Assembly: GCA_037200525.1 (NCBI GenBank)
Contig: JBBCGG010000001.1
Span: forward strand, 2,956,501 to 3,020,500
Length of the DNA: 64,000 nt
Reading direction: 5' to 3'
Origin: Methylocella sp.
GTDB taxonomy: Bacteria; Pseudomonadota; Alphaproteobacteria; Rhizobiales; Beijerinckiaceae
Part shown: positions 56,063-64,000 of the stretch, piece by piece
Layout: each line of letters starts with the position of its first letter
Numbering within the stretch: position 1 is the first letter of the stretch
Position numbers and translations under genes: made by a program
Notes under the pieces: generated by a model
What the model was told of the DNA's origin: nothing
What the model saw: the letters and a program-made list of their open reading frames with translations, nothing else
The model's database searches: none

Positions 56063-56084
56063 CGCTCCATCCGCCAGAATACCA
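56063..56084 (+). repeat. attR of element 2
   Basis: CGCTCCATCCGCCAGAATAC plus CA; matches the tRNA-Ser copy with one mismatch over 22 bp. It marks the distal junction next to the integrase N-terminus. Confidence 0.85.
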
Positions 56085-56102
56085 AATAACTAAGTGATTT
56101 CA

Positions 56103-56375
56103 TTATGAAATATTAAAAACGAATAACGTTGCCCACCAAACTGCCCACAAACGGAAGAAAACCTTCGACCCATTTTCGCCGTTTAGCACACCGCCGGGTT
56201 TGGTCGCGTTGCAGGCTGCTATTTCGGCTATATGCGGACGGTCTGCTTGGACTTCTAGAACGCAAAAGCGGGCGTTCATTCCATTTGGTGCAATTGTCTC
56301 GATTTCGATCCCACTCCGAAGCCCGATGTCTACAGCGCAAAGGGCCGCTATCAGCGCAAATGCAACCTTGGTCAA
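56103..56375 (-). CDS. Possible small exported or membrane protein
   Basis: 90 residues. Hydrophobic N-terminus (VAFALIAALCAVDIGL) and a hydrophobic C-terminus (FFRLWAVWWATLFVFNI), with a polar middle containing two Cys. Just outside attR. No family recognised and no strong ribosome-binding site. Confidence 0.4.
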   Translation of the reverse strand: MTKVAFALIAALCAVDIGLRSGIEIETIAPNGMNARFCVLEVQADRPHIAEIAACNATKPGGVLNGENGSKVFFRLWAVWWATLFVFNIS

Positions 56376-56463
56376 ATTCGCAGCGGGCCGTTCGGAAGCC
56401 AGATGAGAACTACGTCTAGCCTTTCTCGCGGCATCTTTCGCAACTACGACCTAACTCGAAACT

Positions 56464-57031
56464 TCACGCATTGGCGGCAATCTGCGTCAGGATGGCGTGA
56501 CCATATGGATCGGCTTCCACCGATACGCCGCCGAGGTCATTGACCCATCCATTGGCAAGGACGGCGACGCCCATGGGCCCCGCCTTGTCCGTCGCCGGGA
56601 TCATTCCGAGCCAGCATGAGCAACCGCCGGCGCTGACCTCGCCGTCCTTCCAAATAATGGTTGGGGCGGATGCGTTCTTATCGGCGAGCTGCCACGCGAA
56701 GCCCATGTCGGGGCCGCTCGTTTGCTCGCCGCAATAGCTGTGATGGATTGCTTGCGCTCTGTGCCTGAAGGCCGCCACCACGGCATAGCCAAGCGTGATA
56801 AAGCCCGAGGTCGGAATACAGCCAGCAGGCTCCAGGGCTGAAGCTCGGCGGCTTGGGCAACAACCGTGATTGCCCATTGAGGGCTCCCCGGTCGAGCCCA
56901 GCGCCGCAGCCGATCCCCGCCAGAGAGCCGATAAGGTGTTCGCTTTTACGCCAAAAGCGCGACAGACCGCGGCGCCATGGTTGCCGCGAGCGGGAAAACG
57001 AATGGCGCATCTTTAGCTTTCGTCCGCTCAA
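56464..57031 (-). pseudogene. Beta-lactamase/serine-hydrolase family remnant
   Basis: The C-terminal part is clear: IIWKDGEVSAGGCSCWLGMI, PATDKAGPMGVAVLANGWVN. Upstream fragments in other frames read LPKPPSFSPGACWLYSDLG and ITLGYAVVAA, which correspond to the region before the catalytic Tyr loop of class C-like enzymes. The N-terminal half, including the nucleophile Ser-x-x-Lys, is not found. Multiple frame changes make it non-functional. Confidence 0.65.
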
Positions 57032-57122
57032 TCGCGAATTTAGTCGGATCGCGCAGCAGTTGCGTCAAAAGTCAGTGTATGGCGCCTCGCAGCGGCGGAA
57101 GACATTAAAAATGATCGAACGC

Positions 57123-57207
57123 TAAATTATTTTCACTATTGTCACACATATATACGCTAATAATATATAGTATTAATGCTCGACTATTACTGTGTTGACT
57201 ATATTTT
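57123..57207 (+). repeat. AT-rich repeat copy A
   Basis: Begins TAAATTATTTTCACTATTGT and contains CATATATA and ATATAGTATTA. It aligns with copy B (57401-57476) over its whole length with gaps; both carry ACTATATTT near the end. Confidence 0.55.
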
Positions 57208-57400
57208 TTACATGAGATACCGTTACGAGTGAGTATGTCCATAACGTTTTGAGTCATTAATTGAATGAACTGAAGCTAATTCATAGCTTCGTCCGTTTAA
57301 TTGATAATTTCTCTGGATCACACCGGAGAACATCTTAGCTGCGCCCAATTTCATCGTGGCAAGTTGCTGCGGCACACAGATATTGAAGCGTCTGTGACTA

Positions 57401-57476
57401 TAAATTATTTTCTACTGTCGTGATACATATATAATCCACTAATATACAGTATTTTGTTCGAATAATACTATATTTA
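57401..57476 (+). repeat. AT-rich repeat copy B
   Basis: Begins TAAATTATTTTCTACTGTCG. It ends with AATAATACTATATTT; the 11-mer TAATACTATAT (57463-57473) recurs at 62108-62118 before the epimerase gene. Confidence 0.55.
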
Positions 57477-57583
57477 TGACGCTTTCTAAATGGAATAACG
57501 ATTATACAGCGTATAGCTGTCGCCTTTCATTCTTCAGTGAATGAATTTGGGCCGGTTGATATTTGGGTATTGGGAGACGCGCC

Positions 57584-58504
57584 ATGCCAAGTATTCTTAA
57601 CGCAGGCATTTCAATCAAAACTGCCCGCTCGCACGAGAGCGCAATCCATCAAGATGGTCCTGTTTATCGCAATTCAAACGTCGCGATAGTCCCGAAGCCG
57701 CCGTCCATTTTAGTGTTAGCTGTTCCGATAAGTCTTCTCACTTTGGAGACCGCTGTAGAGAAGATCATAGAATGGATTGAAAGGCGGCAAGCCGAGTATG
57801 TATGCGTTCGGGACGTCCACGGCGTGAAGCTGGCCGTCATGGACCCGCGGTTGATGAAGATACATCACGAAGCCGGAATGGTAACTCCGGACGGCATGCC
57901 CCTCGTTTGGCTCGCAAAGATTCGGTCGCAACTGAAGAGTGGGCGCGTGTGCGGCGCGGAGCTGTTGGACGCTTTATGCAGGTCGGGGGAGGCGAACGGC
58001 CTTCGTCATTATTTCTACGGCGGCAAGCCAGGCGTCGCCGAGGCGATGATCAAGAATCTAAAGGCAAAATACCCGAACATGGCGGTGGCGGGCTTCTATT
58101 CGCCTCCCTTCAGTCCGCTCACCGAGGAGGAGAACGACGAAATCGTTCGCGACATCAACCGCTCGGAGGCCCAGATCGTCTGGGTCGGGTTGAGCACGCC
58201 AAAGCAAGAAGTCTGGATGAGCGAACACGTCGGGAAAATTCGCGGCGCGACATTAATAGGGGTCGGAGCCGCCTTTGACTTCCACAGCGGCGCAGTCTCG
58301 CGCGCGCCGGAATGGATGCGATCATCCGGCTTCGAATGGGTTTATCGCATCTGCAGCGAACCGCGCCGCCTTTTTCCGCGGTATGTCAAAATTGTCCCTT
58401 GGTTCCTGATTAACGCCGTCCGCGAACAAATATCTCTTTATCTCGGGCCAAGGGTTGGATCGGATCTCGCAGCTTATAGCGACAACTTCGCTGATAATCA
58501 TTAG
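57584..58504 (+). CDS. WecG/TagA/CpsF-family glycosyltransferase
   Basis: About 306 residues from ATG 57584 (GGGAG about 8 bp upstream). GT26-type motifs: MVTPDGMPLVWLAK, VWVGLSTPKQEVWMSEHVGK, LIGVGAAFDFHSGAVSRAPE, WMRSSGFEWVYRICSEPRRL. These enzymes add the second sugar to undecaprenyl-pyrophosphoryl-linked precursors of surface polysaccharides. The N-terminal 45 residues are variable and may be a membrane-contact tail. First gene of a rightward cluster. Confidence 0.9.
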   Translation: MPSILNAGISIKTARSHESAIHQDGPVYRNSNVAIVPKPPSILVLAVPISLLTLETAVEKIIEWIERRQAEYVCVRDVHGVKLAVMDPRLMKIHHEAGMVTPDGMPLVWLAKIRSQLKSGRVCGAELLDALCRSGEANGLRHYFYGGKPGVAEAMIKNLKAKYPNMAVAGFYSPPFSPLTEEENDEIVRDINRSEAQIVWVGLSTPKQEVWMSEHVGKIRGATLIGVGAAFDFHSGAVSRAPEWMRSSGFEWVYRICSEPRRLFPRYVKIVPWFLINAVREQISLYLGPRVGSDLAAYSDNFADNH

Positions 58505-58606
58505 AATAGCTGAAGACTAATAGAATTATATATTACTACTGCATTTAATATTTCTTCGCAATACATCCGTGATTGCTAAAATAGTTATTTTTGATCGGAG
58601 TGTTCT

Positions 58607-60061
58607 ATGTCCATTTCCTTGATCGTCGCTGCGGAGTCCGAGCTCGCGGACGTCGGCGGCCTTCCCCTCGTCGTTGACCTGGACGGCACTTTGATCAAAT
58701 CGGATTTGCTTATTGAATCATTTTTCGGCCGAATCGGAAAGGATCCGGCGTCGATTTTCAGCCTGCTGCTTGCGTTGCGTCACGGTAAAGCGCGCTTCAA
58801 AAGCGTATTGGCGGAATCGAGCGATTTCGACGCTGCTGAATTGCCTTACGACGAGGCGGTGCTAGACCTCATCAAGGACGCGCGGGCGGACGGGCGGCAT
58901 GTCTATCTCGCGTCCGCGAGCAACGCCAAATTTGTCGCCGCCGTGGCCCAGCATCTCGGGTTGTTTACAGACTATTTCGGCTCAGACGCCACCACCAACA
59001 GAAGCGCTCACGCGAAGGCCGACCTCCTTGTCGAAGCATTCGGCGAAGGCGGCTTCGATTACATCGGCAACGACGAAGCCGATTTGCCGGTCTGGGCGGC
59101 GGCGTCCAAGCGAATCGGCGTCAGGACATCGCCGCGGCTCGCGGCCAAGCTCGCGGTCCTTGGAGTCGACCTCATCGAGACCCCAAAAGCGAGTTGGAAA
59201 TCCTGGACGAAGCTGATCCGCGTGCATCAATACGCCAAAAACGCATTGGTGTGGCTGCCGATGTTCGCGGCCCACAAATTCGACGCCGAGTCCATCTTCA
59301 ACAGTCTGCTTGCGACGATGGCCTTTTCGCTCTGCGCTTCGAGCGTCTACATCTTCAACGATCTCGTGGACCTCTCCGCCGACCGCAACCATCCGACCAA
59401 AAAGAACAGGCCGCTCGCATCCGGCGCCGTTCCGATCCGTCAGGCGGTCGCGCTTATGCCGCTTCTGCTGCTCGGGTCCATTGGGCTTGCGGCGGCGGTT
59501 TCGTGGCCGTTTCTGGGAGTGCTCTTGTTTTATTTTGCCCTAACGAACGCCTATACATGCTGGTTGAAGACGAAGATGCTGATCGACGTCGTCGCCCTTG
59601 CCATGCTCTATTCATTGCGCGTCATTGGCGGCGCCGCCGCGATCGGCGGATCGGCGTCGCAGTGGCTGCTCGGCTTTTCATTGTTCTTCTTCGCCTCTCT
59701 TGCGCTCATCAAGCGCTATATTGAGCTCGCCGCCCGCGTTGATGGGGAGCTGCCAGACCCGACGAACCGAAACTACAGATTACGCGATATCGAAGTCGTC
59801 GGAGCGCTCGCCGCGGCCTCCGGCTTCAATGCGGTGACGGTTTTCGCGCTCTATATCTCGTCGGACGCGGTGCGTCCTCTTTATCGTCATCCTGAATATT
59901 TGTGGTTCGCATGCCCCATCCTCATGTACTGGATCAGCCGGATGCTCATGATGGCGCATCGCCGCCTGGTTCACGACGATCCGATTGTTTTCGCTTTGCA
60001 AGATCGGGTCAGCGTCGCAGCCGGAGCCATGATTGCAGGCGTTATGTTGGCCGCTATCTGA
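58607..60061 (+). CDS. HAD phosphatase-UbiA prenyltransferase fusion
   Basis: 484 residues. The first about 200 are a HAD domain with VVDLDGTLIKS (nucleophile Asp24, Asp26), YLASASNAKF and YIGNDEADLPVW. From about 205 on, a UbiA integral-membrane prenyltransferase: motif 1 FNDLVDLSADRNHPTKKNRP (Asn251, Asp255, Asp259 area) and SLALIKRYIELAARVDGELP. Relatives make decaprenyl-phosphoryl ribose (DPPR synthase), with the HAD part able to remove the 5-phosphate. In a polysaccharide cluster this suggests a lipid-linked pentose donor (inference). Another role in quinone or heme synthesis is less likely here. Confidence 0.85.
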   Translation: MSISLIVAAESELADVGGLPLVVDLDGTLIKSDLLIESFFGRIGKDPASIFSLLLALRHGKARFKSVLAESSDFDAAELPYDEAVLDLIKDARADGRHVYLASASNAKFVAAVAQHLGLFTDYFGSDATTNRSAHAKADLLVEAFGEGGFDYIGNDEADLPVWAAASKRIGVRTSPRLAAKLAVLGVDLIETPKASWKSWTKLIRVHQYAKNALVWLPMFAAHKFDAESIFNSLLATMAFSLCASSVYIFNDLVDLSADRNHPTKKNRPLASGAVPIRQAVALMPLLLLGSIGLAAAVSWPFLGVLLFYFALTNAYTCWLKTKMLIDVVALAMLYSLRVIGGAAAIGGSASQWLLGFSLFFFASLALIKRYIELAARVDGELPDPTNRNYRLRDIEVVGALAAASGFNAVTVFALYISSDAVRPLYRHPEYLWFACPILMYWISRMLMMAHRRLVHDDPIVFALQDRVSVAAGAMIAGVMLAAI

Positions 60062-60219
60062 TCGGTCAGCCGGCGCCTCGGCGCCATGCCGCGAAGGCAC
60101 CAGGGCCGCTGCGCAGCAACCAAATGAGCTATGTACAGACAGTAAAGATGTCAGTATGTAAAGTAAGAGATGCGGCCGCAGCAGGCATGGAGAGCAATCG
60201 TTTCGGAGCTGTCATACTC

Positions 60220-61854
60220 ATGCTCGAAGATACCGAGTTCGATGCTATTGTGGTTGGCTCGGGCGCCGCTGGCGGCTGGGCCGCCAAGGAACTCACGGAA
60301 CGCGGGATGCGGGTGCTGTTGCTGGAAGCCGGACGGGAGGTGGACCAGATCGCCGATTTTCCGCCGCCTGGGAAGGCCGGGCATCATCTTGTCATCGGCA
60401 ATCCGATCGTGAACCGAGCCCGCGCTGCGATCTTCGGCGGCCAACCGATTCAGGCGCGGTGCGTCGCTTTCGCGAAGCCGACGAAGAGATTTTTTGTCAG
60501 CGACCGGGAAAACCCGTACACGACCCCGCGCGACAAACCCTTCAACTGGTTTCGAGGCCGGCAGGTAGGCGGACGCCTCTATACATGGGGCCGTATCGTC
60601 TTCCGCATGTCCGATAGCGATTTCAAGGCCGCGAGCAGAGACGGCTACGGAGCGGACTGGCCGATCTCCTACGACGATTTGTCTCCGTACTATGATCATG
60701 TCGAAGAATTTCTGGGCGTAAACGGCACTGCGGAGGGATTGCCGGGAGTGCCCGATGGAAAATACGCCAAGCTCACCACGCTTAACGCCGCTGAACAGAA
60801 GTTCCGGGACCAAGTGCAGCGGGTGTTTCCGGGATCACACGTCATCCCAACGCGATACGTCGCCAACAATCTTTCGAGAATCCCTCTGACCATCCTGGCC
60901 GCCCAAAAAACCGGCCGGCTAACGCTGAGAAGTAACTCGGTGGTGGAGAGCATTGATGTCGACGGGGCGACGGGACGCGCGATAGGCGTGCGCTTCATGG
61001 ACCGACGCAGCAAAGAAAGGCATACCGGGCGGGCGAAGGTCATCGTGCTCTGTGCGAGCACCATCGAGACCTTGCGCATTATGTTGAACTCCCGAAGCGA
61101 TCTCCGCCCGAAGGGCCTTGGGAACTCCGCCGGTCTCGTTGGCCGCAATCTCATGGATCACGCTCATTTCGTGCTGTCCGGCCCGCATGTGGACCTCGAA
61201 GCTGAAGCGCTAGGCAAAACCGATGCGTTCGACTTTGGAAAGATTGGGGGTTTTTACGTGCCCCAATACAAAAATCCCAGGCCGGCAGGTGGGCCTTATC
61301 TGCGTGGTTTCGCGATACAGGGGGGAATCGGGCGCGGCTACCCCTTTTGGTTCTTGGCGGCTGAGGGCGAGATGCTGCCTCAGCCCCAGAATAGGATTAC
61401 GCTCGATCCGCATAAGAAAGACGCCTGGGGCATTCCGGTGGCGCATATCGATTTCACATATTCCGAGAACGAGAACAACATGATCGCCGACGCGCTCGCG
61501 ACCATGAAGACGATGGCGTCGGCCGCGGGGCTGGAAATCCAACCGACTCCGACAGGGAGGCTGTTGCACAACCTTGCGTTCAAGATGATGCGGAAACGCC
61601 TCGTGTTGGAGTCTGGCGCCGCCATACCGGGCTCCTCTGTTCATGAAGTGGGTGGCGCGCCAATGGGCGACGATCCCGACAAGTCCGTGCTTAACCGATT
61701 CAATCAATGCTGGGATGCCGAGAACGTCTTTGTTACGGACGGCGCAAGCTTTGTGACCTGCGGGGCGCAAAACCCGACGCTGACGATCATGGCGCTGACG
61801 GCCCGCGCCTGCGACTACATCGTCAAAGAGCACAATGCCGGTCGCTGGCGCTAG
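60220..61854 (+). CDS. GMC-family FAD oxidoreductase
   Basis: 544 residues from ATG 60220; the frame extends upstream to 59902 inside the previous gene's end. FAD Rossmann motif AIVVGSGAAGGWAAKELTER at about 9-28, GRQVGGRLYTWGRIVFRMSD, and C-terminal VHEVGGAPMGDDP and GAQNPTLTIMALTARACDYI with the GMC His/Asn region. Bacterial GMC enzymes oxidise sugars or alcohols. It follows the HAD-UbiA fusion by about 160 bp and could oxidise the same lipid-linked sugar, in analogy with the DprE1 step of mycobacteria (which is a different FAD family). Tentative. Confidence 0.88.
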   Translation: MLEDTEFDAIVVGSGAAGGWAAKELTERGMRVLLLEAGREVDQIADFPPPGKAGHHLVIGNPIVNRARAAIFGGQPIQARCVAFAKPTKRFFVSDRENPYTTPRDKPFNWFRGRQVGGRLYTWGRIVFRMSDSDFKAASRDGYGADWPISYDDLSPYYDHVEEFLGVNGTAEGLPGVPDGKYAKLTTLNAAEQKFRDQVQRVFPGSHVIPTRYVANNLSRIPLTILAAQKTGRLTLRSNSVVESIDVDGATGRAIGVRFMDRRSKERHTGRAKVIVLCASTIETLRIMLNSRSDLRPKGLGNSAGLVGRNLMDHAHFVLSGPHVDLEAEALGKTDAFDFGKIGGFYVPQYKNPRPAGGPYLRGFAIQGGIGRGYPFWFLAAEGEMLPQPQNRITLDPHKKDAWGIPVAHIDFTYSENENNMIADALATMKTMASAAGLEIQPTPTGRLLHNLAFKMMRKRLVLESGAAIPGSSVHEVGGAPMGDDPDKSVLNRFNQCWDAENVFVTDGASFVTCGAQNPTLTIMALTARACDYIVKEHNAGRWR

Positions 61855-62307
61855 AAGGAGCGGCTCGTAAGTTCCCCATTCGTCGGAATGTGCGGGGGCG
61901 ATGGCGGTGATACTCGGGCGGATTTTCGGGCGTCCAAAAGGCGCGCGCCAAGGCTCGGGAACATGGGGGTGCGGCAGAATCCGCCTTGCTGGGAGAAAGA
62001 GCTGCCTCTCTCTCCAGAAATTGCATGCAATATAGCAATTAATAGAAACGTATTGATTTTTCAGAGCAATTGTCGTTGACAAGATTGATGCCTATCGGTT
62101 AGTGTAGTAATACTATATCTTTGCTATTATAATATTGGCATTTTAGCCATAATACGGTATTATCGAACTAAGTCGGACCGTCTGACTGCTGGCATTCCGA
62201 TTGCAAATCGGCACGGATGGCGCCGGACTTGGTACTCAAAGTGTTATTACCAATAATATAGTTTGGCGGCGCCTGGACAGTGTTACTGCAACACGGATTG
62301 ATTTAAA
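61855..62307. other. AT-rich intergenic region before the epimerase
   Basis: About 450 bp. From 62040 on it is AT-rich, with GTAATACTATATCTT at 62107-62121 and several TTATAATAT-like steps. No gene; promoter for the epimerase likely. Confidence 0.5.
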
Positions 62308-63267
62308 ATGCGCAAGCGAATTCTGATTACTGGCGGAAATGGATATGTCGGTCGTGAGTTAACCCGGCTACTCTACGATCGACATGAGGTCGCCGTCGTT
62401 GACTGTCTGCGCCAGGGTCGAATTCGGTTTGGCGAAGAGGAAACGCGGAAGTTCCGGCTCGAGCGGATCGACATCACCAACGGCCATGAGGTCACGAAAT
62501 TCGTCGCGGACTTTGCGCCGGACGTAATTGTTCACCTTGCGGCGATCCATTTCATTCCAGAATGCGAGCAAGATCCGTCCGCCGCGGTCGAAACGAATGT
62601 GGTGGGAACGCTGAATATGGCGCTGGCGTGCCCGCCGGCCGCCCGCTTCATATTGGCTAGCAGCGGCGCCGTTTACGAGCCGGATACGGAGCTGCATCGC
62701 GAATCAACCACGAAACTTGCGCCCACCGACGTCTATGGCTCGAGCAAGCTGTTTGCCGAGCACTATGTCCGCTACTTTGCAAAGCAACGCAACGTCTCGG
62801 CTGTGATCGTCAGATTGTTCAACGTTATTGGGCCGGGGGAAACCAACCCGCATGTGATGCCAGAGATTATTGCGCAGCTAAAGGCCGGGCGAAATAAGAT
62901 TCACCTCGGCAATCTATGGCCAAAACGCGACTACATTCACGTGCTAGACGCTGCCGGAGGCTTTGGGACCGTTGCCGAGAGCGATCTGGCAAGCCCAGGC
63001 AAAGCCTTAACCGTCAACCTCGGCACCTCAAAGCAATATTCGGTCGAGGAACTGCTGACCAAGCTGAAAGGCATCGCCGGCATCGAGTTCTCTATCGAAA
63101 GCGACGCTGCGCGCGTGCGCGTGGGCGATCGGCCCTTCCTTGGCGCCGATATTAGCGAAATTCATCGTTTGTTTGGATGGGAGCCCAAGCGCTCGATTGA
63201 TGATGCGCTTCGCGATCTTTGGCGAGAGCCCGATCTCGCCGCCGAACTGACGGACAAATACCGATGA
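62308..63267 (+). CDS. NAD-dependent sugar epimerase/dehydratase
   Basis: 319 residues. Extended SDR: GGNGYVG (residues 9-15), VVDCLRQGRIRFG after the second strand, HLAAIHFIPECE, Tyr143-x3-Lys147 in DVYGSSKLFAEHY, RLFNVIGPGE and a C-terminal DYIHVLDAA region. UDP-glucose 4-epimerase-like, but the exact nucleotide sugar cannot be assigned. Its stop overlaps the next start (ATGA), so it is coupled with the following glycosyltransferase. Confidence 0.9.
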   Translation: MRKRILITGGNGYVGRELTRLLYDRHEVAVVDCLRQGRIRFGEEETRKFRLERIDITNGHEVTKFVADFAPDVIVHLAAIHFIPECEQDPSAAVETNVVGTLNMALACPPAARFILASSGAVYEPDTELHRESTTKLAPTDVYGSSKLFAEHYVRYFAKQRNVSAVIVRLFNVIGPGETNPHVMPEIIAQLKAGRNKIHLGNLWPKRDYIHVLDAAGGFGTVAESDLASPGKALTVNLGTSKQYSVEELLTKLKGIAGIEFSIESDAARVRVGDRPFLGADISEIHRLFGWEPKRSIDDALRDLWREPDLAAELTDKYR

Positions 63268-64000
63268 TCAAGGTCCTTTGCGCAATCGTGATATCGCCGC
63301 ACATGTCGGTCAGCGGAGCCGCGCGCGCCGCCGAGTTACTCAGCTCCGCTGTTGCGCTCCACTGCGACGTCACCATCGCAAGCATGTTGAATAGGGGGCC
63401 CGGCGTGGGAGCGGCGCCGGAAGCGAGCGCATGCAAGCGGATCGCAACGCGCAGCTGGCTCCCGTGGCCCTTATCGTGGTCCAAGCTGTCGAATCGCTAC
63501 AAGACGCTGTTTTATCGGTCGGACCTCCCGGAGATTGTTCGAAGGGGCGGGTTCGACATCGTTCACTTGCACAATCCCATGCCAGGACTGGAGATGGCCC
63601 GCGTCGCGCGCGCATGCCGCACCGCCGGAATTCCGTATGTTGTCTCGACCCACGGCTTCAATGAAATCGCCAATGGCGCCAAAATCAATCGCTTTGGCCC
63701 CCTCCGTCGGCTGATTTGGAGCCAGCTTGCCGTGCGGCCCGTTCAGCAAGTCGTTCAGCGCGCAGCCGGCATATTCGCCCTCTCTCCTGCCGACTTCGAG
63801 ATCGTTCGCCGCATGGGTTTCAAGGGGCCCAATCTAACGGTCGTGAGCAATGGGGTGACGCCGTCCGCGTCCGCAGAGGCCGATGAAGATCGCGCAATCA
63901 TAAGCCGTTTGGGAATCCCAGCGCGGCAAGATGGCGAGATCACATGTCTTTTCCTCGCCAATCATTCGCCCAACAAGGGGTTGCCCGTTCTGCTCGATGC
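63264..64000 (+). CDS. GT4 glycosyltransferase (N-terminal part, runs off the window)
   Basis: Opens at ATG 63264, overlapping the epimerase TGA. The frame continues to the window edge (about 245 residues). Features: VISPHMSVSGAARAAELL at the N-terminus, FDIVHLHNPMPGLEMARVAR, PYVVSTHGFNEIANG, and CLFLANHSPNKGLPVLLDA, the start of the nucleotide-sugar domain. GT-B fold, GT4-type. It would extend a surface polysaccharide with the sugar supplied by the epimerase. Confidence 0.85.
   Translation, partial: MIKVLCAIVISPHMSVSGAARAAELLSSAVALHCDVTIASMLNRGPGVGAAPEASACKRIATRSWLPWPLSWSKLSNRYKTLFYRSDLPEIVRRGGFDIVHLHNPMPGLEMARVARACRTAGIPYVVSTHGFNEIANGAKINRFGPLRRLIWSQLAVRPVQQVVQRAAGIFALSPADFEIVRRMGFKGPNLTVVSNGVTPSASAEADEDRAIISRLGIPARQDGEITCLFLANHSPNKGLPVLLD

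Larger units (their letters stand above)
40788..56084. mobile_element. 15.3-kb integrative element in tRNA-Ser(GGA), partly decayed
   Basis: Bounded by the 22-bp repeat of the tRNA end. Contents in order: excisionase-like HTH gene, hypothetical, IS5-family element, XRE regulator, a 1019-residue tail-tip-lysozyme protein with small coupled genes, minus-strand small genes, a hydrolase-GST-P450 cargo, then ParB-like, AAA ATPase, HTH and tyrosine integrase genes on the minus strand near attR. The last four and the hydrolase carry frameshifts or stops, so the element is probably fixed. Phage relationship is suggested by the lysozyme protein; no capsid or terminase is present. Confidence 0.82.
57032..57583. 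other. AT-rich regulatory-looking region before the polysaccharide cluster
   Basis: About 550 bp, far more AT-rich than the rest of the window, holding two degenerate copies of an about 80-bp sequence (57123-57207, 57401-57476). No gene. It precedes the WecG-like gene and probably controls the cluster. Confidence 0.6.

Noticed and set aside
1-64000. CRISPR array or complete prophage
   Set aside because: No regularly spaced repeat-spacer pattern is seen, and no capsid, portal, terminase or conjugation genes occur in either element.

Overview
The window looks like chromosome from an alphaproteobacterium of the order Hyphomicrobiales (Rhizobiales), possibly a Beijerinckiaceae or Methylocystaceae relative. 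The order-level call rests on a gcrA gene, the phoR-pstSCAB-phoU-phoB gene order, high-GC codon use and the relationships of several small mobile-element genes. The family-level guess is inference and was not checked against any database.

Layout. (1) 1-7.4 kb: tail of a YbhN-type membrane protein, a triple 59-bp hairpin repeat, then a complete phosphate-starvation operon (phoR, pstS, pstC, pstA, pstB, phoU, phoB) with two readable Pho-box-like sites. (2) 7.8-11 kb: gcrA, an AT-rich FemAB/GNAT-like gene and lipB. (3) 11.16-18.83 kb: tRNA-Leu(GAG) followed by a 7.6-kb integrative element bounded by a 16-bp repeat of the tRNA 3' end. It carries a tyrosine integrase, a superfamily-3 primase-helicase, small overlapping genes, a serine recombinase and two unknown cargo genes. 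(4) 18.9-28.1 kb: decaying chromosome (amidase and mgtE pseudogenes), a polysaccharide deacetylase, an ABC transporter plus multicopper oxidase operon, and a GH25 lysozyme lipoprotein. A tiny self-contained transcription unit lies antisense at 28.07-28.27 kb. (5) 28.3-40.5 kb: polysaccharide genes (Wzy-like protein, GT4-acetyltransferase fusion, odd aldo/keto reductase) and housekeeping genes (CDP-diacylglycerol diphosphatase, aspA, pentapeptide protein, methyltransferase, tex).

(6) 40.70-56.08 kb: tRNA-Ser(GGA) followed by a second, 15.3-kb integrative element bounded by a 22-bp near-perfect repeat. It holds an excisionase-like gene, an IS5-family insertion sequence, an XRE regulator with two dyads upstream, a 1019-residue tail-tip-lysozyme protein followed by tiny coupled genes, and an enzyme cargo (alpha/beta hydrolase, GST, cytochrome P450). 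Its ParB-like, AAA, HTH and integrase genes are all broken, so the element looks immobile unless the lesions are assembly errors.

(7) 56.1-64 kb: a broken beta-lactamase-family gene, AT-rich repeats, and a surface-polysaccharide cluster (WecG/TagA-type transferase, HAD-UbiA fusion, GMC oxidoreductase, sugar epimerase, GT4 transferase running off the end).

The most unusual items are the two tRNA-targeted elements with readable ends, the 0.2-kb transcription unit at 28.1 kb whose ribosome-binding site mirrors the 16S rRNA tail, the aldo/keto reductase lacking half its catalytic tetrad, and the HAD-UbiA plus FAD-oxidoreductase pair. No CRISPR array or rRNA operon was seen.
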